A stretch of 6,262 nucleotides of DNA from Clostridiales bacterium UBA4644 (GTDB lineage: Bacteria > Bacillota > Clostridia > Oscillospirales > Butyricicoccaceae): assembly GCA_002405755.1 (NCBI GenBank), contig DHMK01000026.1:348-6609 (forward strand). The letters run 5' to 3'. Shown in pieces: positions 6,061 to 6,262 of this stretch (its first letter is position 1; the number at the start of each line of letters is the position of its first letter). The notes under the pieces were generated by a model that was not told the DNA's origin, did not search any database, and was given only the letters and a program-made list of their open reading frames with translations. The position numbers and the translations under genes are program-made.

Positions 6061-6262
6061 CGAAATGTCCTCTTTTCCGCCTGAAATGCACAAGGCCACG
6101 GCACGGGCTGCGTCTCCCCCCGTCTTCCTCCCCCAGAGGGAACCCCCGTCCCTCGTCTTCCGTCTAAAAAGAAGAGGGTTTACGGGAGGAACCCGTTTCC
6201 TTTCCCCGGCGCAGTTTGCGCCGGGGACCCCGTTTTATAAAACCGCCTCGGTCGCCGCACAC
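6061..6262. other. Non-coding stretch with short C/T-rich repeats and hairpins
   Basis: About 200 bases upstream of the SLH gene promoter in which I find no supportable gene. The plus strand is pyrimidine-rich from 6111 to 6165, with CGTCT occurring four times (6111, 6121, 6154, 6161) and CGTCTTCC twice (6121-6128, 6154-6161). A short inverted repeat ACGGG/CCCGT lies at 6182-6196. The 10-base palindrome TTTTATAAAA is at 6233-6242 and includes TATAAA on both strands, but no -35 partner is convincing. It may be the spacer before a gene beyond the right edge. Confidence 0.5.
6204..6226. other. Strong GC-rich inverted repeat (hairpin) near the right edge
   Basis: CCCCGGCGCA (6204-6213) pairs perfectly with TGCGCCGGGG (6217-6226) across a 3-base GTT loop. 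On the plus strand TTTT follows 6 bases later (6233-6236), which is too far for a textbook terminator. On the minus strand the stem is followed by AAAGGAAAC, so it is not a leftward terminator. The structure is certain; the role is unknown. Confidence 0.6.

Noticed and set aside
5983..6099. An upstream in-frame start that would lengthen the SLH protein by 39 residues.
   Set aside because: The extension (MALCISGGKEDISCRRR...) would bury the signal peptide, it has no ribosome binding site, and it starts upstream of the likely transcription start.
6233..6242. TTTTATAAAA as a promoter for a gene beyond the right edge.
   Set aside because: TATAAA is present on both strands but no -35 or TG extension accompanies it, and no coding start is visible in the remaining bases.

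Overview
The window looks like chromosomal DNA from a GC-rich Gram-positive gut-type Clostridia (an Oscillospiraceae-like organism is my best guess). The basis is a Firmicutes-style SecA, a YcxB-like small membrane protein, a large secreted protein with S-layer homology (SLH) repeats of clostridial type, strong AGGAGG-type ribosome binding sites, and coding sequence dominated by G or C at third positions. The genus is inference; no rRNA or other marker is present.

Layout from left to right. (1) Positions 1-644, minus strand: the first 214 codons of secA, the Sec translocase motor; the rest lies beyond the left edge. (2) Positions 645-801: a divergent promoter region with extended -10 elements facing both ways. 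(3) Positions 802-2331, plus strand: a two-gene unit, a two-helix YcxB-like membrane protein and, 3 bases later, a TRM11/UPF0020-type SAM-dependent methyltransferase that probably acts on RNA. (4) Positions 2396-3583, plus strand: an M20 family amidohydrolase with a complete set of metal ligands, possibly read from the same transcript. (5) Positions 3584-3660: a strong intrinsic terminator between convergent genes. (6) Positions 3661-5982, minus strand: a 773-residue exported protein with a signal peptide, an N-terminal beta-rich region, a cysteine-rich module, three SLH repeats and an unusual C-terminal tail. (7) Positions 5983-6262: its promoter and leader, then about 200 bases of pyrimidine-rich, hairpin-rich DNA with no gene that I can support.

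SecA would export the SLH protein through its signal peptide, but that is a general housekeeping link, not a dedicated system. The methyltransferase, membrane protein and peptidase have no evident shared pathway. I see no CRISPR array, mobile element, tRNA, rRNA or defence locus. The least explained parts are the SLH protein (its cysteine-rich module and its tail) and the structured DNA at the right end. I found no clear evidence of a new multi-gene system.
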